Part shown: positions 1 to 6,817 of the stretch, one piece after another
Position numbering within the stretch: position 1 is the first letter of the stretch
Layout: each line of letters opens with the position of its first letter
NCBI GenBank assembly: GCA_946544695.1
Contig: CAMNMO010000044.1
Coordinates: 1-12,858, forward strand
Origin: an uncultured Ruminococcus sp.
Lineage (GTDB): Bacteria; Bacillota; Clostridia; Oscillospirales; Ruminococcaceae
Direction: 5' to 3'
Length of the DNA stretch: 12,858 nucleotides
The notes under the pieces: generated by a model
Told to the model about the DNA's origin: nothing
Databases searched by the model: none
What the model saw: only the letters and a program-made list of their open reading frames with translations
Position numbers and translations under genes: made by a program

Positions 1-12
1 AGACACCGACAG

Positions 13-58
13 GGCAGGTACCTTGCGGCACTGCCCATGATGATTTTTGTTTTTTTAT
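13..58 (+). terminator. Possible plus-strand terminator at left edge
   Basis: GGGCAG (13-18) pairs with CTGCCC, followed after a few bases by a T-rich run at about 42-57. The U-tract lies on the plus side, so this would end a plus-strand transcript entering from the left and converging on the ABC ATPase gene. The 6-bp stem, 13-base loop and gap before the T-run make it weak. In frame 1 the bases up to the TGA at 61-63 are open and could be the tail of such a gene, but 20 codons are too few to decide. Confidence 0.35.
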
Positions 59-64
59 CGTGAT

Positions 65-835
65 CTACCAGCCATGTTCCATAAGCCAGTTGTTAAGATA
101 TCTCTCACGGTCACGCAGTTCTTTGTCACCGCCCTTGAAATGCCCCTGCTCCAGTTCGCCTACTACGCCGCCGTCCACAAGATAAAGCACCCTGCTGCAC
201 CTTGCAGCGACCTTCGGGTCATGTGTTACACACATGATAGTCGTGCCGTCGTTATTAAGCGACAGAAGTTCATTCATGACTTCATCTGAACTTGAACGGT
301 TGAGTGCGCCCGTGGGTTCATCTGCGAATATCATTTTCGGTGAATTTATCATGCTGCGGCAGATACATGCCCTTTGCAGCTGTCCGCCCGAAACTTCATT
401 GATATCATTGCCGCTTACCTCGATTATACCAAGCCTGCGCATCAGTGCAAGCCCACGATCTGTTATCTGCCTGCGGCTTTCCTTTGTCTTTTTGGATTTT
501 ACAGCAGGCAGTATTATATTATCCAGCACCGATAGATTCTTCATCATATACATCTGCTGAAAGATAAAGCCCATCTCATCAAGGCGGAGTTCAGAGAGCG
601 AATTATCATCGAGTTCGGTAATATTCCTGCCGCAGAAATACACTTCGCCCGCAGTCACCCTGTCCATGCCCGAGACACAGTAAAGCAGTGTGCTTTTGCC
701 CGAACCCGAAGGTCCCATAACAGCCACCATCTCGCCTTCATTAATGACAAGGTCTATATTTTTGAGCACGTTGTTCTGCCGCTTGTTGACTATATACGTC
801 TTGCAAAGGCTTTTAGCCTGTAATACAGTTTCCAT
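65..835 (-). CDS. ABC transporter ATP-binding protein, MacB/LolD/BceA-type partner of FtsX permease
   Basis: This is a 256-residue nucleotide-binding subunit that hydrolyses ATP to drive the FtsX-type permease encoded just upstream, on the cytoplasmic face of the membrane. Visible motifs are Walker A GPSGSGKST (41-49), Q-loop Q93 in GFIFQQMYMM, signature VSGGQLQR (148-155), Walker B MIFADEPTGAL (168-178) with E173, and H-loop H205 in CVTHD. The ADEPTGAL form and Q-loop context are typical of the MacB/LolD/BceA group, whose members power peptide export, lipoprotein release or bacitracin-type resistance by mechanotransmission. The ATG at 835 has a GAGGAT ribosome site about 7 bases upstream. 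It is the second gene of the operon, 107 bases after the permease stop. The substrate cannot be read from the sequence. Confidence 0.95.
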   Translation of the reverse strand: METVLQAKSLCKTYIVNKRQNNVLKNIDLVINEGEMVAVMGPSGSGKSTLLYCVSGMDRVTAGEVYFCGRNITELDDNSLSELRLDEMGFIFQQMYMMKNLSVLDNIILPAVKSKKTKESRRQITDRGLALMRRLGIIEVSGNDINEVSGGQLQRACICRSMINSPKMIFADEPTGALNRSSSDEVMNELLSLNNDGTTIMCVTHDPKVAARCSRVLYLVDGGVVGELEQGHFKGGDKELRDRERYLNNWLMEHGW

Positions 836-894
836 GTTCTATCCTCGCTTTTTCTTATTGACAGCACGGTAATTGAAATGTTTTTGCAAAGCAG

Positions 895-930
895 GATATC
901 TTCCCTGCGAGATAAACGAGGGAAGATATC
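895..930 (-). other. Intercistronic 12-bp hairpin between permease and ATPase
   Basis: GATATCTTCCCT (895-906) and AGGGAAGATATC (919-930) form a perfect 12-bp inverted repeat with a 12-base loop. It begins 12 bases after the permease stop. In the minus direction no T-run follows, so it is not an obvious full terminator for the operon. It could be a partial attenuator or a 3'-end stabiliser that sets the permease-to-ATPase ratio. On the plus side it is followed by TTCATTTTTG, but no plus-strand gene precedes it. Confidence 0.6.
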
Positions 931-942
931 TTCATTTTTGTT

Positions 943-3297
943 TTACTCGATACTTGCTGTATCAGCAGCCTTGATGGTCTTGGTATAAAGGGCTGTCAGC
1001 AGCGAACCGATAACTGTTACTCCGATCAGTATGGCAGGAGCAATAACAAATGTCTCAATGATGTCATGGTCGCATTTAACAGAGATAACATCGCCTATCA
1101 GGGTGCATATCCTGCTCATCATTATATCCGACAGAGGAAACACCACTGCGGAGGCTGCTATGCAGGCTATGACAGCTGCTATCATGAACCTGAGTGCGTG
1201 CTGCCTGATTATGCTGCCGCTGCGGATACCTACGGCTTTCATCAGTGCTATCTCGCTTTTCTCCTTTGAGATGAACGAGCGCTCCATAAGCACCACTATC
1301 AGCGCTGTCACGATGACAGTCAATATCATTATCATCTTCTTGATAGCGTTCAGTGTATCAGACATTCCCGTCATGGTATTCATCATATCCGATGTGGTCA
1401 TGACCTTATCCGTGCCAAGTATATCCTTTATCTTTTCGATATTCTTATCTATCTGAGCCTTGTCGGGTGAGTCCTTGAAATGTATCTGAATACCCATGCA
1501 GTTGCTGAAATTATTTTTCTCGGCGTCCATGCCTTTTCTCATATACACCGCATGGACACTGAAGGTCGAATGCAGACCCGTGATGATAAACTCTTTTTCA
1601 CCACTGTCAAGTTCTATGGTAATACTGTCGCCTATCTTTGCGCCCAGTTCTTCAAGCACGCTTTTTGATACCGCTATCTCATCGTCTTTTTTGGGAAGAA
1701 AGCCCTCTTCTATGGAAAGGTCACTGTCGATATTGCCTAAAGAATAACATAGCATGACCTTAGAAGTCTTATCTCCGAGACTTGCGTGATTATTAGTTTT
1801 CTCACACAATATGGCACATTCGGCGGGCATACCGTTTTCTTCCAGCATTTTCTCTGTCTTTTCGATCATCTCCTCAGGGCTATTCTCACCCGAGAAGAAC
1901 GGTGCCAGATAATCAAGATCCAATATGTGGGCTTCACTTTTTGCCACATCGAAAAGCGGCAGCAGCTTCTCACTTTTAAGTGTCAGCGCAGAGCTTGACA
2001 CGAGTGTTATCAGCAGCACGCAAAGTGCGAACACTGTGGAGATCACGGCAAACTGCTTAGGTGCGCTCAGCACATCGTTGAGTGCCATAAAGCCTGTGTA
2101 TGGCAGCTTTGACTTGCCGAGGACAAGTATGCTTTTTTTACCGAAGCGCTCACCTGTCTGACCGGTTCTGACAGCGTCGATAGGCGAAAGCTTCTTCACC
2201 CTGCGTGTGCAGCCGTAACAGAACAGCATTATAACAAGTATAACAGCTGCCACGCTTGCAGCGCCCAGCAGACTTCCCTGTGAGCTGCCAAGCACCATAT
2301 TCTCCGAAACGGTATCCAGCATCATATTTGTAAGGGGTATCGAGCAGACAAAGCCCACCAGCGAACCTATGACTGCTATGGCGAGATACTTGACTATATA
2401 AAGCTGGCGTATATCCCTGTTCTTTATGCCCACTGCTTTCATTACGCCTATCTCACGAAATTCCTCGCTGATAGTAAAACCTATGGTGAAACGCAGCACG
2501 ATGAATGCAGTTATCATAAGCACCACGCTGATGACAAGCATTATGTAAGCTGCAAACATATCATAGATATACAGGTCCTTCGCTTCTTCCCTGGTGGTGC
2601 AGTATAATTCCCTGCCCTCCAGATAATCAATTACTGCCTGTGTATCATCGGTACTTACATAAAGCCTGCTGAGAGGTTCGTGTGAAGCATCTGACTGTTC
2701 GTTTTTTATTAGATCATAATCAGCCTTGTTGAGTATGATAAAAGGAGTATAAGAATCCTCATTGCCGAAGACCGCACCCTTAAAACGTCCCGAATAGGTA
2801 AGCTCAAGCTTGACGTCATCGACCGTAAGCTCGACCTTGTCACCCTTTTTTATATCAAGTCCGCCCTGCAGAAAAGGTGCGGTGACATAAAAGCAGCCTT
2901 TATCCACATCGCTAATGACATTGTTATCCTCATCATAATAGTTCAGCGCCATTTCCTCATCGGAAAGCAGGTTACTGTTGGAGATAAAGTTTGTAAGCTG
3001 TTTGCCGTGGAGCGAAAAGCTTTTGGAGTCCATAACAACAGTGTATTCCTCTTTCTTTATCTCACTGACACAGGACAGTTCCCTGAGTTCATCTGCAAGC
3101 TCATCAGACTCATGACACAATATCATCAGTTCGGGCACGCCTGCCTCGTCAAAATAATAGTCGATGCCGCCTGTAACGGCTGCGATGTTGTTCACACTTG
3201 CCGCTGCAAACATCGAACAAAGTATGATGAACAGCAGCAGTATGACGTTCATTGTCTTTTTGCGTTTAAGGTCTTTTTTCAGTATGCTCCAAAACAT
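943..3297 (-). CDS. FtsX-family ABC transporter permease, duplicated 8-TM form
   Basis: This is a 784-residue integral membrane subunit with two FtsX-like halves. Predicted membrane segments lie near 17-39, 250-274, 302-322, 343-363, 415-439, 655-673, 702-722 and 748-772. Each half has one segment, a large extracytoplasmic domain (about 40-250 and 440-655), then three segments. The repeated cytoplasmic motif REIGVMKAVG (281-290) and SEIALMKAVG (681-690) confirms the duplication. MacB and LolC/E have four segments and BceB has ten, so this is a tandem 4+4 form. The ATG at 3297 is chosen because AAAAGGAGCGAG lies just upstream. The in-frame ATG 20 codons earlier (3357) lies within the -10 region of a candidate promoter. 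Its partner is the ATPase at 65-835. Peptide or lipid extrusion is an inference from the family, and the substrate is unknown. Confidence 0.93.
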   Translation of the reverse strand: MFWSILKKDLKRKKTMNVILLLFIILCSMFAAASVNNIAAVTGGIDYYFDEAGVPELMILCHESDELADELRELSCVSEIKKEEYTVVMDSKSFSLHGKQLTNFISNSNLLSDEEMALNYYDEDNNVISDVDKGCFYVTAPFLQGGLDIKKGDKVELTVDDVKLELTYSGRFKGAVFGNEDSYTPFIILNKADYDLIKNEQSDASHEPLSRLYVSTDDTQAVIDYLEGRELYCTTREEAKDLYIYDMFAAYIMLVISVVLMITAFIVLRFTIGFTISEEFREIGVMKAVGIKNRDIRQLYIVKYLAIAVIGSLVGFVCSIPLTNMMLDTVSENMVLGSSQGSLLGAASVAAVILVIMLFCYGCTRRVKKLSPIDAVRTGQTGERFGKKSILVLGKSKLPYTGFMALNDVLSAPKQFAVISTVFALCVLLITLVSSSALTLKSEKLLPLFDVAKSEAHILDLDYLAPFFSGENSPEEMIEKTEKMLEENGMPAECAILCEKTNNHASLGDKTSKVMLCYSLGNIDSDLSIEEGFLPKKDDEIAVSKSVLEELGAKIGDSITIELDSGEKEFIITGLHSTFSVHAVYMRKGMDAEKNNFSNCMGIQIHFKDSPDKAQIDKNIEKIKDILGTDKVMTTSDMMNTMTGMSDTLNAIKKMIMILTVIVTALIVVLMERSFISKEKSEIALMKAVGIRSGSIIRQHALRFMIAAVIACIAASAVVFPLSDIMMSRICTLIGDVISVKCDHDIIETFVIAPAILIGVTVIGSLLTALYTKTIKAADTASIE

Positions 3298-3342
3298 AGT
3301 TTCTCGCTCCTTTTCACAGTTTCGTTTTGTTTCTATGTTCAG

Positions 3343-3375
3343 AGTATAGCATATCAATTCTTAACAAGTCTTTAA
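3343..3375 (-). promoter_or_regulatory. Candidate second permease promoter: extended -10 with an 11-bp-spaced repeat
   Basis: On the minus strand a TGC-TATACT extended -10 (TATACT = 3343-3348) lies about 46 bases upstream of the permease ATG. There is no good -35. The -35 region instead carries two similar hexamers, TTAAGA (3359-3364) and TTAAAG (3370-3375), spaced 11 bases apart. Response regulators of the OmpR family commonly bind direct repeats with about this period, so this could be an activated promoter. The repeats are short and AT-rich, so this is tentative. Confidence 0.35.
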
Positions 3376-3485
3376 ATCTTGCAAAGCCCGAAAATAAGAA
3401 CTTTCATCATTTCAGTCAAACTTTTGCGGCACGATATCTTAATTCATCCGCCGCCATGATATGCCGTGTGTTGACCACAGTTATC

Positions 3486-3514
3486 ATTATAGCACGGCGG
3501 GTATTTTTTGTCAA
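3486..3514 (-). promoter_or_regulatory. Perfect-consensus sigma-A promoter for the FtsX-type ABC operon
   Basis: On the minus strand TTGACA (3509-3514), a 17-base spacer and TATAAT (3486-3491) match the housekeeping consensus exactly. Transcription would start near 3479 and leave a leader of about 180 bases before the permease ATG at 3297. An inverted GTTGAC pair (3470-3475 and 3510-3515) brackets the promoter and could be an operator. The leader contains one weak GCGGC/GCCGC stem and no peptide ORF with a ribosome site. Confidence 0.8.
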
Positions 3515-3532
3515 CGAAAACGGCTTTGCAGC

Positions 3533-3562
3533 AAAAAAGCAGAGCCGCCGATGCAGCCCCGC
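3533..3562 (-). terminator. Intrinsic terminator of the CPBP protease gene
   Basis: On the minus strand a 10-bp stem (3553-3562 with 3539-3548, including G-U pairs) and a 4-base ATCG loop are followed at once by six T residues (3538-3533). It begins 11 bases after the protease stop codon and insulates that gene from the permease promoter just beyond it. Confidence 0.85.
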
Positions 3563-3573
3563 TTTACAGAACT

Positions 3574-4257
3574 TTATTTGCTTCCTATCAGCATAACAGT
3601 AACGCCGAGGGTATTGTACAGGATATGGACTATTACAGGAATGCCGAGACTTTTGCTTTTGGAATACAGAAAACACATTATAAGGCTGAATATCATATAG
3701 CCGCCAATATTAAGGAACTGTGTTGCATCACCGCCCCACACACCTGCGACCACTACATGCTGCAAGCCGAAAAGCAAAGCAGTCACCGAATAGGCAGCGA
3801 ACCTGTTCTTCTCATAAAGCAGACCGAACAAGGTGTAGCGGTAAAGCAGTTCTTCAAGCACGGGACCGAAAAGACATGACAGCGTGCCTATCAGCAGCGG
3901 GTACTTTTTTATCAGCCCGAACATGTAGTCGTTATTGCCGTTTGAGGGTGACAGACCTGTTATGCTTTTAAGCACAGGCAGCAGAATATTGTCCCAAAGC
4001 ATCACTTGCAGACCGAACAGCATAACTATGCCAAGCAATATATACAGCAGTATCTTCGGGCGTTTGCCTATTTTTTTGAACTCCTGCCACAGCTGCGGCA
4101 GCATGACAGCAACAACAACACCTTCCATTGCATTGAATGCATAGGACAACACTTTGCTGCCTGTAATATTTATCAGGGCAGTGCAGTACAGCACAAGCAT
4201 AGTCAGGCACAGTATGTTCTTCCATTTCGGTGCCGAATTGTATTTTGTTTCTTCCAT
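3574..4257 (-). CDS. CPBP-family (CAAX-type) intramembrane glutamic endopeptidase
   Basis: This is a 227-residue multi-spanning membrane protein with all conserved motifs of the CPBP/Abi family (Rce1-like). They are motif 1 EELLYR (135-140), motif 2 FGLQH (163-167) and motif 3 HILYN (211-215). E135/E136, H167 and H211 would be the catalytic or water-activating residues inside the membrane. Hydrophobic segments cover most of the chain (about 15-35, 43-57, 68-85, 120-135, 154-172, 185-198, 204-224). Bacterial members can act in bacteriocin maturation or self-immunity, protein secretion or anti-sigma cleavage, and the substrate here is unknown. The ATG at 4257 has GGAAG about 8 bases upstream and a perfect promoter at 4321-4349. 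It is a single-gene unit with its own terminator, divergent from the DUF1349 gene. Confidence 0.93.
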   Translation of the reverse strand: MEETKYNSAPKWKNILCLTMLVLYCTALINITGSKVLSYAFNAMEGVVVAVMLPQLWQEFKKIGKRPKILLYILLGIVMLFGLQVMLWDNILLPVLKSITGLSPSNGNNDYMFGLIKKYPLLIGTLSCLFGPVLEELLYRYTLFGLLYEKNRFAAYSVTALLFGLQHVVVAGVWGGDATQFLNIGGYMIFSLIMCFLYSKSKSLGIPVIVHILYNTLGVTVMLIGSK

Positions 4258-4320
4258 TTTGTTTCTTCCTTTTTTCTGTTCTTTTTCTGAATGCAGGTAT
4301 CAGGTATCGGCATTTGAAAC

Positions 4321-4349
4321 ATTATACACCATTTGCATGTAAATGTCAA
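4321..4349 (-). promoter_or_regulatory. Perfect-consensus sigma-A promoter for the CPBP protease gene
   Basis: On the minus strand TTGACA (4344-4349), a 17-base spacer and TATAAT (4321-4326) match the consensus exactly. Transcription would start near 4314, giving a leader of about 57 bases. An almost perfect 16-bp palindrome fills most of the spacer and touches the -35 box. Confidence 0.8.
4330..4345. promoter_or_regulatory. Candidate operator: 16-bp palindrome in the CPBP promoter spacer
   Basis: CATTTGCATGTAAATG is palindromic except for one mismatched pair (G4335 with T4340). It occupies the spacer of the protease promoter and overlaps its -35 box by two bases, where a bound repressor would block sigma. 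The DUF1349 promoter begins only 22 bases away, so one regulator could affect both genes. The regulator is not identifiable. Confidence 0.4.
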
Positions 4350-4366
4350 TACATAAAGACGCAGGG

Positions 4367-4395
4367 TTGACTTAACAGCGGCGATATGGTAAAAT
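4367..4395 (+). promoter_or_regulatory. Sigma-A promoter for the DUF1349 gene
   Basis: TTGACT (4367-4372), a 17-base spacer and TAAAAT (4390-4395) form a near-consensus promoter. Transcription would start near 4402, followed by AGAGGAGG (4411-4418) and the ATG at 4426. It is back to back with the CPBP promoter. Confidence 0.75.
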
Positions 4396-4425
4396 ACTAT
4401 AAACATCATCAGAGGAGGAACTGCA

Positions 4426-5025
4426 ATGAACGATAAACTATTTCTTGAGACCGAACCCAAATGGACACGCAAGCCTGCAAATTTCACGATAAACGGCGGC
4501 ATTGCCGAGATAATTACCGAAAGCGGGACTGACCTGTGGCAGAGGACATATTACGGCTTCTGCAATGACAACGCACCTGTTTTGCAGACTCAGACCGATG
4601 AACAGTTTTTTTCTTTCACGGTAAAGACCAAGTTTGAAAGCAAGGTGCTGTTTGACCAGTGCGGAGTGGTGATGTACCTTGACAGCGAGAACTGGTTCAA
4701 GGCTTCGATAGAATACGAAAATGACAGCATACAGCGGCTTGGCAGCGTTGTTACGAACAACGGCTACTCCGACTGGGCTACCACCGATATTCCCGCTGAT
4801 ATAAAGGAGATGTGGTACCGTCTTTCCCGCAGAGGCAGTGATTTCTGCATCGAGAACAGCACTGACGGGATAAACTTCAAGCAGATGAGGATATTCCACC
4901 TGTTCAGCGGCGGGGGTAAAGTAAGCTTCGGGATATATGCTGCAAGCCCCTCTGACAGTTCATTCAAAGCAACTTTCAGCGATATGGTCATAACAGACTG
5001 CAAATGGCAGGCGCACAAGGGCTGA
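4426..5025 (+). CDS. DUF1349 domain protein (concanavalin-A-like fold), cytoplasmic
   Basis: This 199-residue protein spans essentially one DUF1349 domain, a family with a concanavalin-A-like jelly-roll fold. Family hallmarks seen are TDLWQRTYYGFCNDNAP (35-51), the FDQCGVVMYLDSENWFKASIE stretch (76-96), and the segment VVTNNGYSDWATT (108-120). There is no signal peptide or membrane segment, so it should be cytoplasmic. Members are often annotated by similarity as 'regulation of enolase protein 1'-like, but no reaction is established. A sugar- or ligand-binding role is only suggested by the fold. It has an excellent GGAGG site and its own promoter, and appears monocistronic. It is divergent from the protease and convergent with the ABC-2 operon. 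Confidence 0.9.
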   Translation: MNDKLFLETEPKWTRKPANFTINGGIAEIITESGTDLWQRTYYGFCNDNAPVLQTQTDEQFFSFTVKTKFESKVLFDQCGVVMYLDSENWFKASIEYENDSIQRLGSVVTNNGYSDWATTDIPADIKEMWYRLSRRGSDFCIENSTDGINFKQMRIFHLFSGGGKVSFGIYAASPSDSSFKATFSDMVITDCKWQAHKG

Positions 5026-5057
5026 CCTTTTTATCGTCATGCCGTGATATGATAAGC

Positions 5058-5095
5058 ACGATGCCCCGAAGCTGCAAGAGACTTCGGGGCATCGT
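5058..5095. terminator. 14-bp hairpin between convergent genes, probable bidirectional terminator
   Basis: ACGATGCCCCGAAG (5058-5071) and CTTCGGGGCATCGT (5082-5095) are perfectly complementary around a 10-base loop. It lies 33 bases after the DUF1349 stop and 50 bases after the ABC-2 permease stop, so it could end both transcripts. Neither side has a real T-run (TTATATATAAA on the plus side, TTATCATATC on the minus side). It may therefore be a weak terminator or act by protecting 3' ends. Confidence 0.55.
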
Positions 5096-5144
5096 TATAT
5101 ATAAACATCTGCCGAAAACAAGGCGGCTGTTTTATGGCGATGTG

Positions 5145-5912
5145 TCAAAGCGGCAGGTCCTTCTTTTTGAAAACTATGCCGCATATCATGTAAGCTGCGA
5201 CAGCTATAAGTGCGGGGAATATCATCTTTACTGCCCAGTCGTTATTTCCGGAAAGCACTGACTGATGGTCGTAAAAAGTGCAGATAGTCAGGTACTTGAA
5301 CTTGTCAAGTCCGGAAACGCCAAGTCTGCCGAACATTGCAAGCATGTTTGAAAGCACCGAAACACCTGTGAAAACACCACTCATGCCTATCGAATACTTG
5401 GATGAATTGAATATTCCCGAAAACATCAGGCAGACAGCACCAAGCGCTATGCAGACAAGCAGTGCGGAAAGATTGACTTTCAGTATCATCTCAGCAGTCA
5501 GGTCACCCTGCACGGGCAGCTTGGGGTCGCCCATTGCAGTTGCAAGCGTGATGGGCTTTGCGGCATTCACCGCAAGGTGCATTAAAGTCTGCACTGCGAA
5601 CATGAGTATGAGCGAAAGGGTCATAAAAACTATCTGTGTGAATGTGACAGCCGAACGCTTTATTGGTGTGGAAAGCACGTAAGCCATCGACCCCCTGTCC
5701 ACCTGACCTGCTATCAGTTTGTTTGCGGTAACAAGCACGTATATGGCGGGAAGAATGGTGGTCATCATACCGTAGAATATGACGAACAGCAATGACTGTG
5801 TCATTTCAAGCGCTGCGAACTGCACACACAGCAGTGACATCACCCCTGTTATCGAACCCCAAATAACTGCATTTGATCTTACTGACTGTTTGAATAAAGG
5901 TAAACTGAACAT
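5145..5912 (-). CDS. ABC-2 family transporter permease
   Basis: This 255-residue membrane protein has six predicted segments (about 15-35, 41-63, 89-113, 144-168, 173-195, 229-248). It carries the ABC-2 signature region before the third segment, DRGSMAYVLSTPIKRS (72-87), equivalent to the conserved 'E..G....l.tpi.R' of ABC-2 exporters. It should form the membrane channel for the two ATPases encoded immediately upstream. Its ATG overlaps the TAA of the preceding ATPase (TAATG), with GGAGG about 10 bases before it, which indicates translational coupling. It is the last gene of the three-gene operon. Related exporters move antibiotics or peptides (DrrB, BcrB-like) or other hydrophobic compounds. 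The substrate here is unknown. Confidence 0.9.
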   Translation of the reverse strand: MFSLPLFKQSVRSNAVIWGSITGVMSLLCVQFAALEMTQSLLFVIFYGMMTTILPAIYVLVTANKLIAGQVDRGSMAYVLSTPIKRSAVTFTQIVFMTLSLILMFAVQTLMHLAVNAAKPITLATAMGDPKLPVQGDLTAEMILKVNLSALLVCIALGAVCLMFSGIFNSSKYSIGMSGVFTGVSVLSNMLAMFGRLGVSGLDKFKYLTICTFYDHQSVLSGNNDWAVKMIFPALIAVAAYMICGIVFKKKDLPL

Positions 5913-6817
5913 TATGCTGCTCCTCCGTTTTCTATATATTTTTTGTAGTACATTTCAAGTGTGTAAGGCACACAGCGCACATAGCGCATATCATAGCCCG
6001 CAAGCTGAGCTATAAGCTCGTTTGTCCGCTGTATGGGGACAACTGCCGTGAGATGCAGGTATTCATCATTGCAGGCTTCTGTTTCAAAAGTGGTCTTTGC
6101 CTTGAAATCAAGATACTGCGCTTTGTCTGCAAAGCCTATGCGGTATAATCCTGGCAGGTCGGACTTGTGAAGATCTCTGCTGATGGTATCGATCATTCTG
6201 CCTTCGTTTATAAATGTGACCTTATCGCAGGTGTCTTGAAGTTCCTTGAAGATATGGCTGGACATGAACACCGTTGCACCACGCTGTTTCTGTTCGAGAA
6301 TGAGTTCTGTCAGGCTGTCACGCATCACAGGGTCAAGACCAGTTGAGGGTTCATCCAGCAGCAGCACATCGGGCTTTGCCATAAATGCTGCCACAAGCGC
6401 CATCTTCTGCTTCATGCCCTTACTCATTCGCCTGAGAGGTGCTGAGGTGTCTATCTTGAAGCGGTCGATGAGCTGCTCGGTATAAGCCATATCCTTTATG
6501 CCCAGATACTGTGCCTGTATCTTCAGAAAATCAGTGCCGCTGCCCACATCGGGGAAATCTATCTGACCCGGCACATAACCAAGATGCTTCATTATCTTCT
6601 CGGGGTGCTTGCGGCAGTCGGTGCCCATTATCTCGCAGCTACCGCTGTCGGGTCTGATAAAGCCCATAAGGTGGCGCATCGTGGTGGTCTTGCCGCTGCC
6701 GTTCGTGCCGACAAGCCCGTAGATCTCACCTTGCTCAATGCTGATATCCAGCCCGAAAATGCCACGCCCCTTGCCGTAATCCTTAGTAAGCTCGTTTATC
6801 CTTATAAGCTCAGGCAT
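5912..6817 (-). CDS. ABC-2 transporter ATP-binding protein (second of two)
   Basis: This 301-residue ATPase subunit has Walker A GTNGSGKTT (37-45), Q85 in GYVPGQ, a divergent signature RMSKGMKQKMA (130-140), Walker B VLLLDEPSTGLDP (151-163) and H188 in MSSHIF. About 90 residues follow the catalytic core, as in DrrA/BcrA-type ABC-2 ATPases. The start is the ATG at 6817, because GGGAGG lies eight bases upstream. An in-frame GTG at 6826 abuts that ribosome site and is rejected. The ATG overlaps the end of the preceding ATPase by eight bases (ATGCCTGA), and its stop overlaps the permease start. It is a paralogue of the neighbouring ATPase, sharing the unusual KDYGxGRGxF opening, so the two probably form a heterodimer. 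Confidence 0.94.
   Translation of the reverse strand: MPELIRINELTKDYGKGRGIFGLDISIEQGEIYGLVGTNGSGKTTTMRHLMGFIRPDSGSCEIMGTDCRKHPEKIMKHLGYVPGQIDFPDVGSGTDFLKIQAQYLGIKDMAYTEQLIDRFKIDTSAPLRRMSKGMKQKMALVAAFMAKPDVLLLDEPSTGLDPVMRDSLTELILEQKQRGATVFMSSHIFKELQDTCDKVTFINEGRMIDTISRDLHKSDLPGLYRIGFADKAQYLDFKAKTTFETEACNDEYLHLTAVVPIQRTNELIAQLAGYDMRYVRCVPYTLEMYYKKYIENGGAA

Noticed and set aside
1..63. Possible 3' end of a plus-strand gene (frame 1, stop at 61-63)
   Set aside because: Only 20 codons are visible and several are rare-type arginine codons. Other frames are equally open, so it is not listed as a gene.
1031..1456. Plus-strand 141-codon ORF
   Set aside because: It is an antisense shadow of the FtsX permease, whose membrane helices give hydrophobic-looking antisense frames.
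3416..3457. Short leader peptide (MAADELRYRAAKV) in the permease leader
   Set aside because: There is no ribosome site before its ATG and no attenuator-like structure that it would control.
3416..3676. Minus-strand 86-codon ORF across the protease 3' end and permease leader
   Set aside because: It overlaps the protease in another frame, spans a clear terminator and promoter, and its sequence is not protein-like.
4438..4899. Minus-strand 153-codon ORF
   Set aside because: It is antisense to the DUF1349 gene, which has a promoter, a ribosome site and family motifs.
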